Shown one piece after another: positions 1-8,038 of a DNA stretch of 47,599 nt. The notes beneath the pieces were generated by a model. It did no database searches and was not told where the DNA came from. It worked only from the letters and a program-made list of their open reading frames with translations. The position numbers and the translations under genes were made by a program. Source of the stretch: an uncultured Lachnospiraceae bacterium (GTDB taxonomy: Bacteria; Bacillota; Clostridia; Lachnospirales; Lachnospiraceae); the NCBI GenBank assembly GCA_947565305.1, contig CANOFO010000011.1, positions 1 to 47,599 of the forward strand, written 5' to 3'. How positions within the stretch are numbered: the stretch's first letter is position 1; each line of letters begins with the position of its first letter.

Positions 1-54
1 GACTAAGGATCTTGTGTCTGTATAGACGTGTGGGTTCAAGTCCCATCTTCCGCA
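1..54 (+). tRNA. tRNA-Leu(AAG), 5' part missing
   Basis: The window opens inside a leucine tRNA. The anticodon loop CTAAGGA lies at 3-9, giving anticodon AAG. A long class II variable arm follows, then the T stem-loop at 30-46 (GTGGG, TTCAAGT, CCCAT), the acceptor 3' strand CTTCCGC at 47-53 and discriminator A at 54. No CCA is encoded. The T arm matches that of the complete tRNA-Leu at 9498. The D arm and 5' acceptor strand lie beyond the left edge. Confidence 0.9.
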
Positions 55-61
55 TCAATAT

Positions 62-100
62 TAAGGAAATCTTTCATAACAGAAAGGTTTCCTTATTTTC
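62..100 (+). terminator. Intrinsic terminator after tRNA-Leu
   Basis: A 14-bp stem (TAAGGAAATCTTTC with GAAAGGTTTCCTTA, one G-T pair) encloses the loop ATAACA at 76-81 and is followed by TTTTC. It lies directly behind the tRNA. Confidence 0.85.
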
Positions 101-135
101 ATGGGAAAAATTTTTAACTGTGAAAAGCAATGGTG

Positions 136-681
136 TTAAGAAAGCAACGCTGCAATGCAGATGTTTAAATCTTCAAAAAGGCATACGGAAATGGTATCGT
201 CAAACGCATATTGTCCTGTTTTCTCTTCGTTTTCAAAATCATAGACCGTGACGGTGGATTTTGAGGGATTGACAATCCAGTATTCCCGGACGCCGGCGGT
301 ACGGTATTTAAAAAGTTTTATGCCATAATCCATATGTTCCGTGCTGGGGGAGACGATTTCGATGATCCAGTCAGGTGCGCCGTTGCAGCCGCGGTCATCC
401 AATTTGCTTTTATCGCATATGACGGAGATATCGGGTTCCACATAATTTCGGTTGTCTTTGTTAAGGAAGACCGCAAAGGGGGCAGCATAAACATCACAGT
501 TTCCATTTTTGCTGCGGATATAATTCCCAATTTCTTGGTGTAATTTCCAACTGATTTTTTGATGAAGCCGCATAGGCGGAGCCATGTTATAAATCTGTCC
601 GTCAATCAGTTCTGCCCGCTGTCCGTCCGGGAGGGCATAAATATCTTCGACTGTGTAAACCTGTTCTTGTGGCAGTGCCAT
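136..681 (-). CDS. Uma2 family PD-(D/E)XK nuclease-like protein
   Basis: A 181-residue protein of the Uma2 (DUF820) family, which has a restriction-endonuclease-like fold. Family hallmarks are visible: an N-terminal YTVEDIYALPDG segment followed by AELIDGQIYNMAPP, a VEPDISVIC strand carrying the catalytic Asp, and PDWIIEIVSPST supplying the E-x-V core. The length is normal for the family. The start ATG (complement of 679-681) follows AGGTG by a short spacer. The gene stands alone on the minus strand, divergent from the ABC operon. The in vivo role of Uma2 proteins is poorly known and many occur in mobile or multicopy settings. The fold assignment is firm; the substrate is unknown. Confidence 0.85.
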   Translation of the reverse strand: MALPQEQVYTVEDIYALPDGQRAELIDGQIYNMAPPMRLHQKISWKLHQEIGNYIRSKNGNCDVYAAPFAVFLNKDNRNYVEPDISVICDKSKLDDRGCNGAPDWIIEIVSPSTEHMDYGIKLFKYRTAGVREYWIVNPSKSTVTVYDFENEEKTGQYAFDDTISVCLFEDLNICIAALLS

Positions 682-703
682 ACTATCACCTCGTTTTCTT
701 CTT

Positions 704-709
704 ATTATA
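704..709 (-). promoter_or_regulatory. Probable extended -10 of the Uma2 gene
   Basis: On the minus strand TGGTATAAT forms an extended -10 about 22 bp upstream of the Uma2 start. No good -35 is visible. The 11-mer ATTATACCATG, which contains the -10 complement, occurs again at 776-786 in the same intergenic region. Confidence 0.5.
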
Positions 710-735
710 CCATGAATTGCTGCGCAATCCCATGG

Positions 736-780
736 TTGCCTATGCGCACTGCGGCGCGTATAATATCTTCCGATATTATA
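736..780 (+). promoter_or_regulatory. Promoter of the ABC/two-component operon with palindrome over the -10
   Basis: TTGCCT at 736-741 and TATAAT at 759-764 are 17 bp apart. The -10 is the left arm of a perfect inverted repeat, TATAATATC-TTCC-GATATTATA, at 759-780. A second inverted repeat, GTTCTA-6-TAGAAC, lies at 785-802. Either could be an operator for the response regulator encoded in this operon. The promoter call is from sequence; operator function is inference. Confidence 0.6.
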
Positions 781-878
781 CCATGTTCTATTAATGTAGA
801 ACAGATAAAAATGGATTTAAGGATTATTTAATAATTTATGCATTATCATATACCCATAAAAACGAAAGGGGCGAAGTG

Positions 879-3230
879 ATGTATTTACGGATTCTGAAAA
901 AAGATTTAAAGCGGAAAAAGACCATGAACACCATCCTGCTGATATTTGTCATTCTCGGTGTGATGTTCACATCAAGCAGCGTCAACAATATGGTTACGGT
1001 AGCGACTGCGCTGGACAGTTATTTTGAGATGGCCGGTGTGCCGGATTATTGGTATGCCACATCTTATGAAGAGGAAGCCGGGCGTGTGGAAGATTTTGCC
1101 CGAGAGAATGGGTATGGGCTGCGTGTATCAGAACTGGTGCAGATTGACCCCAGGGATGTCAGGGTGGAGGGCGAGCGGTTTGAGTATTCCAGTTCCGTAG
1201 TCCTGGCAGAAGCAGGAGATACGAAGGTTTTTGACGAAAGTGAACAGGAGATTACAAAGGTAAATGACGGCGAAATCTATGTCTCTGCGGAAATTTTTCA
1301 TTCTGTACAAAATGATTTCCATATAGGCAGCAAAGTAGAAATAACCGCGGAAGGCAGGACAAAGGAATTTACATTAAAAGGCTTTACCAAGGACGCACTT
1401 TTTGGCTCATCCATGATGGGCATGACGCGATTCCTTGTCAGCGAAAATGACCGCCAATTCTTTGACACCCAGACTTGCACAAAATTCTATTCCCTGCTGC
1501 TGTATACGGATGACGCGGCGTTTTTGGACAAATTTGAAGATTTAAACGTAAAGACGACGATGAGCGTTGACCGTGCAGGCATGAAGATGATGTATATCAT
1601 GGATATGCTGATTGCGGCGGTAGTGCTGATTGTCAGTATCTGCCTGATTCTGATTTCGCTGGTGATTTTACAGTTTACGATTAACTTTACGGTCAGTGAA
1701 GAATTTCGGGAAATAGGCGTGATGAAAGCGATAGGCATTTCCAACTGTAAAATCCGTGGGCTTTATATCCTCAAATACTTTGCGATTTCCGCTGTGGGGG
1801 CGGTATGCGGGCTGGTGCTAAGTGTTCCCTTTGGTAATCTGCTGATTCAGAGTGTATCAAAAAATATCATAATTTCCGGGCGCAATAAGGTATTTCTGAA
1901 TGTTCTGTGCGCAGTAGGCACGGCGGCGGTTGTGGTGTGGTTCTGTTATCTGTGTACGCGCAAGATTAAGAAATTTTCTCCAATTGCTGCCATCCGCAAC
2001 GGCGAAATGGGTGAGCGTTATAAACGCAAAGGTTTTTTGCGTTTGGGCAAATCACATTTAATGCCGGCAGTGTTTTTGGCAGCAAACGATGTGCTAAGCA
2101 GTGTCAGGCGCTATATTTCCATGATTTTGATTTTTACACTGGGGCTGCTGTTGGTGATTATCCCGGTAAACAGCATCAATACCCTGCAGTCTGACAAGCT
2201 GCTGCCATTGTTTAATATGGCGGACTGTGACCTTGTCATTTCCCAGGAGCTCCTGTTTTCTGCCAATGGGACGAATGAAAAGATGATTGATGAAAAACAG
2301 GATGAGGTAAAAGAGGAACTTCGCAGCCATAGCATAAAGGCGGATGTGTTTCAGGAAATTATGTTCCGTTTTAATATTTCGCATGGGGATAAAAAAATGT
2401 CTTCCCTTGCCTTTCAGGGCAGAGGCGGAGTGCGGGCAGATGAGTATTTTTACTTGGAAGGGACGCCGCCGGAAAATGACGGTGAGGTAGCGATTACCTA
2501 TCTTGTGGCAGATAAAATTGGTGCAGAAATCGGCGACAAGGTAAAAATTGATATGGGAAATGAGGTAAGGGAATACCGGGTAACGGCAATTAACCAGAGC
2601 ATGAATAATCTGGGTGAGGGCATCCGTTTTTATGAGGGAGATGATATCGACTACAATTTTGCCGCCGGCAGTTTTGGCATTCAGATTCGTTATCAGGATA
2701 ACCCGGACAGTGAGACTTTCCGTGAGCGGAAAAAACTGCTGAGACGTGTGTTCAATGAAACGGACGTCTATGAAGTAGGGGAATATATCAGCTATATGAT
2801 AGGCGATGTGGCAGGGCAGCTTGAGGGTGTAAAGAGCCTGATTCTGGGAATTATCCTCTGTATCAATGTCCTGGTTGCCGTGCTGATGGTGAGAAGTTTC
2901 ATCACCAAAGAGAAAGGGGAAATCGCCATGCTCAAAGCGTTGGGGTTTGGAAATACATTGCTGGCTGCCTGGCAGTCCATGCGCATTGGCATAGTGCTTC
3001 TGATTTCCATTGTCATCGGCACTTTGATTTCCACACCTTTATCCAAACTGACAATTGGACCGATTTTTCACATGATGGGCGCTTACAGTATAGAATTTGA
3101 GGTCATTCCTCTTGAAGTGTATGTTATCTATCCGCTTGCCGTGCTTGTGGCAACGGTGTCTGCGGCGGTTGTGGGGGCGGCGCTTCCCCTGCGCAAAATT
3201 TCTGCTGCCGAAACTTCAAATATAGAATGA
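879..3230 (+). CDS. FtsX-type ABC transporter permease, two FtsX domains
   Basis: A 783-residue integral membrane permease of the MacB/FtsX class. I place membrane helices at about 18-38, 241-268, 296-323, 338-358, 412-433, 648-675, 700-722 and 747-770. Two large extracytoplasmic domains lie at about 40-238 and 435-645. Both membrane blocks carry FtsX-like cytoplasmic signatures (REIGVMKAIGIS and GEIAMLKALGFG). A GTG three bases upstream is an alternative start, but ATG at 879 sits better behind AAAGGGG. The cognate ATPase follows, then a response regulator and kinase. This arrangement is typical of Firmicute modules that sense or resist peptide antibiotics or envelope stress. The substrate is unknown; these permeases often act as mechanotransmitters or detoxifiers rather than importers. 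Confidence 0.88.
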   Translation: MYLRILKKDLKRKKTMNTILLIFVILGVMFTSSSVNNMVTVATALDSYFEMAGVPDYWYATSYEEEAGRVEDFARENGYGLRVSELVQIDPRDVRVEGERFEYSSSVVLAEAGDTKVFDESEQEITKVNDGEIYVSAEIFHSVQNDFHIGSKVEITAEGRTKEFTLKGFTKDALFGSSMMGMTRFLVSENDRQFFDTQTCTKFYSLLLYTDDAAFLDKFEDLNVKTTMSVDRAGMKMMYIMDMLIAAVVLIVSICLILISLVILQFTINFTVSEEFREIGVMKAIGISNCKIRGLYILKYFAISAVGAVCGLVLSVPFGNLLIQSVSKNIIISGRNKVFLNVLCAVGTAAVVVWFCYLCTRKIKKFSPIAAIRNGEMGERYKRKGFLRLGKSHLMPAVFLAANDVLSSVRRYISMILIFTLGLLLVIIPVNSINTLQSDKLLPLFNMADCDLVISQELLFSANGTNEKMIDEKQDEVKEELRSHSIKADVFQEIMFRFNISHGDKKMSSLAFQGRGGVRADEYFYLEGTPPENDGEVAITYLVADKIGAEIGDKVKIDMGNEVREYRVTAINQSMNNLGEGIRFYEGDDIDYNFAAGSFGIQIRYQDNPDSETFRERKKLLRRVFNETDVYEVGEYISYMIGDVAGQLEGVKSLILGIILCINVLVAVLMVRSFITKEKGEIAMLKALGFGNTLLAAWQSMRIGIVLLISIVIGTLISTPLSKLTIGPIFHMMGAYSIEFEVIPLEVYVIYPLAVLVATVSAAVVGAALPLRKISAAETSNIE

Positions 3231-3258
3231 TGCCGCTTTGCGGCGTGTATCCGGCGCA

Positions 3259-3300
3259 GGGAACAAATGAAAACGCAAGCGTTTTATTTTATTCGTTCCC
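3259..3300 (+). other. Imperfect stem-loop between permease and ATPase genes
   Basis: GGGAAC at 3259 pairs with GTTCCC at 3295-3300, with an inner AAAACGC/GCGTTTT pair and a small AA loop. A short GCCGC/GCGGC hairpin precedes it at about 3232. It lacks a U-tract and lies inside the operon, so it is more likely a processing or mRNA-stability element than a terminator. Confidence 0.5.
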
Positions 3301-3349
3301 TATAATTTAAAACACAGATAGATTCAGGAATTTAGAAAGGATGGAAAAT

Positions 3350-4117
3350 ATGGGTAACGTTTTGGAAGTGAAAGACCTCTGTAAAACATATATTGTCAAT
3401 AAACGGCAGAACAATGTGCTGAAAAATGTTAATTTCAGCATCGAAGAAGGAGAGATGGCTGCGGTCATGGGGCCATCCGGTTCGGGGAAATCTACGCTGT
3501 TATATGCCGTTTCCGGCATGGATTCCATTACGGCAGGAAAAGTCGATTTCTGTGGGAAAGATATCGCTAAACTGTCTGCGCGTGAACTTGCTAATCTCCG
3601 TCTGGATGAGATGGGCTTTATCTTTCAGCAGATGTATATGATGAAAAATCTCACCGTGCTGGATAACATCATCCTTCCGGCCTGCCAATCCAAGAAAATC
3701 AGAGAGAGCCGTAAAGAGACGATGAGCCGGGGACAGGAGCTTATGCGCAAACTTGGCATTATTGAGATAGCAGACAACGACATCAATGAGGTGTCCGGCG
3801 GACAGCTTCAGCGCGCCTGTATCTGCAGGAGCATGATGAACAAACCGAAAATGATATTTGCCGATGAACCGACCGGGGCATTAAACCGCAGTTCTTCCGA
3901 TGAGGTTATGGAAGAACTGGCAAAAATAAATGGTGAGGGCACGACTGTCATGCTGGTAACCCATGATGTTAAGGTTGCCGCAAAGTGTACGCGGGTATTC
4001 TATATTGTTGACGGAAATATACAGGGAGAGTATAATCTGGACAGATATACCTCCCCCACGCAGCTGCGTGAACGTGAGCGCGCCCTCAACAACTGGCTGA
4101 TGGAGATGGGATGGTAA
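3350..4117 (+). CDS. ABC transporter ATP-binding protein (MacB/LolD-like)
   Basis: A 255-residue nucleotide-binding subunit that partners the preceding FtsX-type permease. Walker A GPSGSGKST is at about residue 41, the signature VSGGQLQR at about 148 and Walker B MIFADEPTG at about 168, followed by a switch His in LVTHDVK. The ADEPTGALN form is characteristic of the LolD/MacB/BceA group. An ATG at 3341 directly abuts AAAGG and leaves no room for ribosome binding; ATG 3350 has normal spacing and is preferred. The C-terminal tail past residue 225 is basic and probably contacts the permease. Confidence 0.92.
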   Translation: MGNVLEVKDLCKTYIVNKRQNNVLKNVNFSIEEGEMAAVMGPSGSGKSTLLYAVSGMDSITAGKVDFCGKDIAKLSARELANLRLDEMGFIFQQMYMMKNLTVLDNIILPACQSKKIRESRKETMSRGQELMRKLGIIEIADNDINEVSGGQLQRACICRSMMNKPKMIFADEPTGALNRSSSDEVMEELAKINGEGTTVMLVTHDVKVAAKCTRVFYIVDGNIQGEYNLDRYTSPTQLRERERALNNWLMEMGW

Positions 4118-4176
4118 GATTGGGTATTTGTGACAGGCCCCAGGAGCAAGGGCAGGCATTTCGGGAGGTGCAGAGT

Positions 4177-4839
4177 ATGACAGACATTTTAATTGTGGAA
4201 GACAACGAAGAGCTGGCGGGGCTGCTCTGTGATTTCCTGCGTGCGGAGGGATATATTGTATCGGTTGCGGGGACTGGAGAGAAAGCTTTGGCGCTGTATG
4301 AAAGGTACGGCGCAAGGCTTCTCGTGCTCGATGTCATGCTGCCGGGGATGGATGGTTTTGCCATATGTGCAAAAATCCGGGAGCAGAGCAATACGCCGAT
4401 TCTTATCGTCAGCGCAAAGACTACGAAGGATGACAAACTGGGTGGGCTTCTTTTGGGGGCGGACGATTACATTGAAAAACCCTATGACATAGATATCCTG
4501 CTGGCGAAGATTAAAGGGATTTTCAAAAGGCGGTATTCGCGGGATGAGATTTCAGAGGGAAAACTGACCTTAAATAAAGAGAGCAGGACGGTCTGCAAAG
4601 ACGGTGAGCCTTTGGAAATGACAGCCAAAGAATTTGATTTGCTGCTGCTGTTGGTTGAGAATAAGGGAAAGGCATTGAGCAAGGAATTCCTCTTTCGTGA
4701 GGTTTGGGGCAGCGACAGCTTTTCTGAGCCGCAGACGCTAACGGTGCATATTAAATGGCTGCGCCAGAAGATAGAAGATAATCCGAAAGAGCCGCAGAAA
4801 ATTCTCACCGTCTGGGGCGTGGGGTATAAGTTCGTATGA
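4177..4839 (+). CDS. OmpR/PhoB family response regulator
   Basis: A 220-residue regulator with an N-terminal receiver (acidic pair in IVEDNEE, phospho-acceptor Asp52 in VLDVMLPGMDG, Lys in IEKPYD) and a C-terminal winged helix (LTVHIKWLRQKIE, WGVGYKF). ATG 4177 follows GGGAGGTG, while a longer reading from 4111 adds 22 residues unlike any receiver domain. The last four bases overlap the kinase start (ATGA), so the two are translationally coupled. It probably controls its own ABC operon through the palindromes at 759-802. Confidence 0.93.
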   Translation: MTDILIVEDNEELAGLLCDFLRAEGYIVSVAGTGEKALALYERYGARLLVLDVMLPGMDGFAICAKIREQSNTPILIVSAKTTKDDKLGGLLLGADDYIEKPYDIDILLAKIKGIFKRRYSRDEISEGKLTLNKESRTVCKDGEPLEMTAKEFDLLLLLVENKGKALSKEFLFREVWGSDSFSEPQTLTVHIKWLRQKIEDNPKEPQKILTVWGVGYKFV

Positions 4840-6080
4840 AAAATTTCCGTAAGATTTTTATGGCGGCTGCAGGGGCAGTCCTTGCCATTTTTGTGGCGGC
4901 GAATCTTTTTCTGGTGTCTGGGAAGACGCAAAGCGGCAGACCATATGTTGTGGAGATAGACAGGCTTGCCCGCACAATCGGAGAACGAGGATTTGAAAAA
5001 ATTGATTTATCACATTGTCGGTATGTGGCAAATGTTGTGCAGTCAATGGGGCAGTTTCCGGACGAAGATTTTTTTGAGGATACGGACTGCGAATACCTGG
5101 TCAGGGTGGTTGACGGCAAAGTTTACCGTTTTGATTATGTGTACCAGGCAGACCGGGGGCAGCAGCGGACAATTGTCACCGTAAACCTGATTTTGGCAGT
5201 GATGTCGCTGCTTCTTTTTGGCATTCTGCTGTTTGTGCAAAGAAAAATATTGACGCCTTTTGCAGCATTGAGCGAACTGCCTTACGAGCTTTCTAAGGGA
5301 AATCTGACTGTGCCGATTAAGGAGGGCAGATACCGTTTTTTTGGCAGGTTCGTCTGGGGGCTCAATGTGCTGCGGGAAAATTTAGAGCAGCATAAACAGC
5401 GGGAACTGTCTCTGATGCGGGAGAAAAAGACGCTTGTGCTCTCTCTTTCCCATGATATTAAGACGCCGTTATCAGCTATCAAGCTGTATGCAAAGGCTCT
5501 GGCAAAGGGACTTTACAGTGAGAAGGAAAAACAGCTTGAGATATATAGCAGCATAGGCGAAAAGGCAGACGAAATTGAACGATTCCTTTCACAGATTATA
5601 GAAGCTTCAAGCGAGGATTTCCTGAATTTTGAGGTGGAGCAGGGGGAATTCTATCTGTCAGAATTAGTACATGCAGTTTCTGCCTATTATCGGGACAAAT
5701 TAGAGATCATGAAGATAAGTTTCTCGGTGGGGGAATATACAGACTGCCTGTTAAAGGGGGACCTGGACAGGAGCGTGGAAGTCTTGCAGAATATCGTGGA
5801 AAATGCCGTCAAATATGGAGATGGACATGAGATTGCGCTTTCATTTTCCAGGGAGGAGGACTGCCGGCTGCTTACGGTGAGAAATACAGGCTGCACGCTG
5901 GCGCAGACGGAACTGCCGCATATTTTTGAGAGCTTTATCCGGGGGACAAATGCAAATGGCGTAAACGGCAGCGGGCTGGGGCTTTATATCTGCCGCCAGC
6001 TCATGCATAAAATGCAGGGAGAAATCTTTGCAGAGATAAGGGAAGGGCAGATGTATGTGACGGTGATTTTTCCTGGTTGA
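4836..6080 (+). CDS. Sensor histidine kinase of the ABC-linked two-component system
   Basis: A 414-residue membrane kinase. Helix 1 is at about 8-25 and helix 2 at about 110-132, with a roughly 85-residue extracytoplasmic loop between them, larger than the loop-less sensors of BceS type. A HAMP-like linker leads to the H box LSLSHDIKTPLSA with His206, then the N box (NIVENAVKYG) and a G box (GSGLGLYICRQLM). It begins inside the stop region of the response regulator gene. Its TGA stop lies within the -35 of the next promoter (6077-6082), so the ABC-F gene downstream starts its own transcript. Confidence 0.93.
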   Translation: MKNFRKIFMAAAGAVLAIFVAANLFLVSGKTQSGRPYVVEIDRLARTIGERGFEKIDLSHCRYVANVVQSMGQFPDEDFFEDTDCEYLVRVVDGKVYRFDYVYQADRGQQRTIVTVNLILAVMSLLLFGILLFVQRKILTPFAALSELPYELSKGNLTVPIKEGRYRFFGRFVWGLNVLRENLEQHKQRELSLMREKKTLVLSLSHDIKTPLSAIKLYAKALAKGLYSEKEKQLEIYSSIGEKADEIERFLSQIIEASSEDFLNFEVEQGEFYLSELVHAVSAYYRDKLEIMKISFSVGEYTDCLLKGDLDRSVEVLQNIVENAVKYGDGHEIALSFSREEDCRLLTVRNTGCTLAQTELPHIFESFIRGTNANGVNGSGLGLYICRQLMHKMQGEIFAEIREGQMYVTVIFPG

Positions 6081-6106
6081 CAGATTCGTCAGCCCTGTGG
6101 TAGAAT
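6077..6106 (+). promoter_or_regulatory. Promoter of the ABC-F leader
   Basis: TTGACA at 6077-6082 and TAGAAT at 6101-6106 are 18 bp apart. The -35 includes the kinase stop codon. The predicted transcript begins near 6113 and has an untranslated leader of nearly 290 nt before the ABC-F start. Confidence 0.75.
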
Positions 6107-6112
6107 AACCCT

Positions 6113-6324
6113 AGTTTTTAGGAGAGAGGTGAAAAGATGAGAATATAATCGACTTTTGAACGCATGAAGATTTTGGGTGGTATAAGAGGCGTGTCTTATA
6201 CCATGTTAACATGCTGCCAGAAGTGGATTATGTACTCATAACCTCTCTTTTTGTGTGCCAGGATATCTGTCGCCGGACAAGGTCTGTGCCGGCATAATCC
6301 TGACTTGAGGTTATGGTATGTAAT
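6113..6324 (+). promoter_or_regulatory. Structured leader RNA (attenuator) of the ABC-F gene
   Basis: Several exact pairings are visible. GGTATAAGA/TCTTATACC (6179-6187 with 6194-6202) is a local hairpin. CATAACCTC 6237-6245 pairs with GAGGTTATG 6307-6315, enclosing CAGGAT/ATCCTG (6259/6297) and GCCGG/CCGGC (6272/6289). The same strand, ACCTCTCT 6241-6248, can instead pair with the uORF ribosome site AGAGAGGT 6123-6130, so these two folds exclude each other. TGCTGCCA 6212-6219 is complementary to TGGCAGCA 6334-6341 in the terminator and is the best antiterminator candidate. The pairings are seen; the switching scheme is inference. Confidence 0.7.
6137..6148 (+). CDS. Three-codon leader peptide MRI (uORF)
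   Basis: ATG AGA ATA TAA follows a good ribosome site (GGAGAGAGGTG at 6121-6131, six-base spacer) near the 5' end of the ABC-F transcript. Very short uORFs of this kind precede antibiotic-inducible ABC-F genes such as Listeria lmo0919, where stalled ribosomes trigger readthrough. Reading and spacing are seen directly; its role as a sensor is inferred from position. Confidence 0.65.
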   Translation: MRI

Positions 6325-6357
6325 GGGACTGTTTGGCAGCAAATAGTTCCGTTTTTT
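6325..6357 (+). terminator. Attenuator terminator upstream of the ABC-F gene
   Basis: An 11-bp stem (GGGACTGTTTG with CAAATAGTTCC, two G-T pairs) closes the loop GCAG and is followed by GTTTTTT. It lies between the leader and the ABC-F ribosome site and is in the correct place for premature termination. Confidence 0.85.
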
Positions 6358-6398
6358 GTATTATTTACAAGAGCGAGGAATTTCAAGGAGGGATGAAT

Positions 6399-7919
6399 AT
6401 GGCACAGATAAATGTAAGTAACCTGACATTTTCTTATGAAGGAAGCTTTGATAATATTTTTGAAGATGTATCTTTTTCGGTTGATACAGACTGGAAGCTG
6501 GGATTCCTCGGGCGTAATGGAAAAGGGAAGACGACTTTCCTCAATCTGTTGCTGGGGAGATACCAATATAGTGGAAACATTGCGGCAGCGGCAGCTTTTG
6601 ATTACTTTCCGTATCCGATATCGCAAGGGCAGATGCAGCGCGCGGCAGCAGATTTTTTGGAGGAAATAAAGCCGCAATGTGAACTGTGGCGCGTCATCTG
6701 CGAACTGGAGCAGTTATCGGAAAGTGCGGAGATTCTCTATCGTCCGTTTGTGACACTGAGTCCCGGTGAACGCACAAAAGTCCTGCTGGCTGTCTTATTT
6801 TCCGGGGAGAATGATTTCCTGCTGATAGACGAGCCCACGAATCATCTGGATGAGGAGTCAAGGGAGGATGTGAAGAAATACTTATCTTCTAAGAAAGGAT
6901 TTCTGCTCGTGTCGCATGACCGGGATTTATTGGATAGCTGTATCGACCATGTCCTCGTGTTGAACAGGAAGACCATAGAGGTACAGCGGGGGAACTTCTC
7001 AAGCTGGTGGGAAAATAAGCAGCGCCGGGACCAGTTTGCAAAAGCGCAGAATGACAGGCACCGCAAGGAAATCAGCAAGTTAAGGCAGGCTGTTTCCCGG
7101 TCCGGCGCCTGGGCGGACAAAAATGAGGGTACAAAGATTGGTTATGACCACATAAAAGAGCCTGACCGTCCAACGAGGGCATATATTGGCGGCAAGACAA
7201 AAAAGATGCAAAGCAGGGTTAAGCAGCTTAAGAACCGTATCAACCGCGAGATAGAAGAAAAAGAAGGGCTTTTGGCAGACTTGGAGCAGCCAGTGGATTT
7301 GAAAATAATGCCGCTTGTGCATCACAAGGAAACGCTTGTGGAAGCCAGGGATTATGCACTGAACTATGAGAGGAATGGACAGCAGTTATTTACAGGGCTG
7401 ACGTTTACCATCGCCAGGGGACAGAGGGTTGCCCTGCATGGCAAGAATGGATGTGGGAAATCAACGCTCATAAAAATGATTCTGCAGAAAGCAGGTTATG
7501 CCAAAGACTCTCTGCCCATCGCAGAAACCGGCACATGTAAGACGGCAGCGGGGCTGGTGATTTCCTACATTAATCAGGACACCTCCATGTTAAAGGGCGG
7601 CATTTCTGAGTTCTGCCGTAGGCAATCCCTGGATGAGAGCCTGTTCTGTGCCGTGCTCAGGCAGCTTGATATGGAACGGGTGCAGTTTGTGAAGAAAATA
7701 GAGGACTATTCCGAAGGGCAGAAGAAGAAAATACTGCTCGCCGCCAGTCTGCTTACGCCGGCGCATCTGTATATCTGGGACGAACCCCTCAATTACATCG
7801 ACGTGTTCTCCCGAATGCAGGTGGAAAAGCTGCTCCTGCAGTACCAGCCGACGATGCTCTTTGTAGAGCACGATGCGAGGTTCCGTGAAAAGATAGCCAC
7901 GGCAGTGGTAGAGATGTAG
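6399..7919 (+). CDS. ABC-F ribosome-protection protein, Lsa/CplR/VmlR-like
   Basis: A 506-residue soluble protein with two ATPase cassettes and no membrane helices. Cassette 1: Walker A GRNGKGKTT (about 38), LSPGERTKV (about 120), LLIDEPTNHLD (about 141). Cassette 2: GKNGCGKST (about 348), YSEGQKKK (about 437), LYIWDEPLNYID (about 457). A charged linker between them (about 190-310) is the domain that reaches the peptidyl-transferase centre in ABC-F factors. Length and motifs fit the Lsa-type group giving resistance to lincosamides, streptogramin A and pleuromutilins. ATG 6399 lies seven bases after AAGGAGG; upstream in-frame ATGs would run through the terminator. The exact drug range cannot be read from sequence. 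Confidence 0.88.
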   Translation: MAQINVSNLTFSYEGSFDNIFEDVSFSVDTDWKLGFLGRNGKGKTTFLNLLLGRYQYSGNIAAAAAFDYFPYPISQGQMQRAAADFLEEIKPQCELWRVICELEQLSESAEILYRPFVTLSPGERTKVLLAVLFSGENDFLLIDEPTNHLDEESREDVKKYLSSKKGFLLVSHDRDLLDSCIDHVLVLNRKTIEVQRGNFSSWWENKQRRDQFAKAQNDRHRKEISKLRQAVSRSGAWADKNEGTKIGYDHIKEPDRPTRAYIGGKTKKMQSRVKQLKNRINREIEEKEGLLADLEQPVDLKIMPLVHHKETLVEARDYALNYERNGQQLFTGLTFTIARGQRVALHGKNGCGKSTLIKMILQKAGYAKDSLPIAETGTCKTAAGLVISYINQDTSMLKGGISEFCRRQSLDESLFCAVLRQLDMERVQFVKKIEDYSEGQKKKILLAASLLTPAHLYIWDEPLNYIDVFSRMQVEKLLLQYQPTMLFVEHDARFREKIATAVVEM

Positions 7920-7966
7920 TGGGGGATAAACTGTTACGCTGATTGTACAAAAGTGCACAGGACTTG

Positions 7967-7995
7967 TTGACAAAGGAAAACGGTGGTGGTACACT
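7967..7995 (+). promoter_or_regulatory. Promoter of the fibronectin-III protein gene
   Basis: TTGACA at 7967-7972 and TACACT at 7990-7995 are 17 bp apart, about 45 bp before the start codon. Confidence 0.65.
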
Positions 7996-8038
7996 CTTAA
8001 TATCATTAAAATTAGAAAGGAAGAAAGGGAGAAAACGT

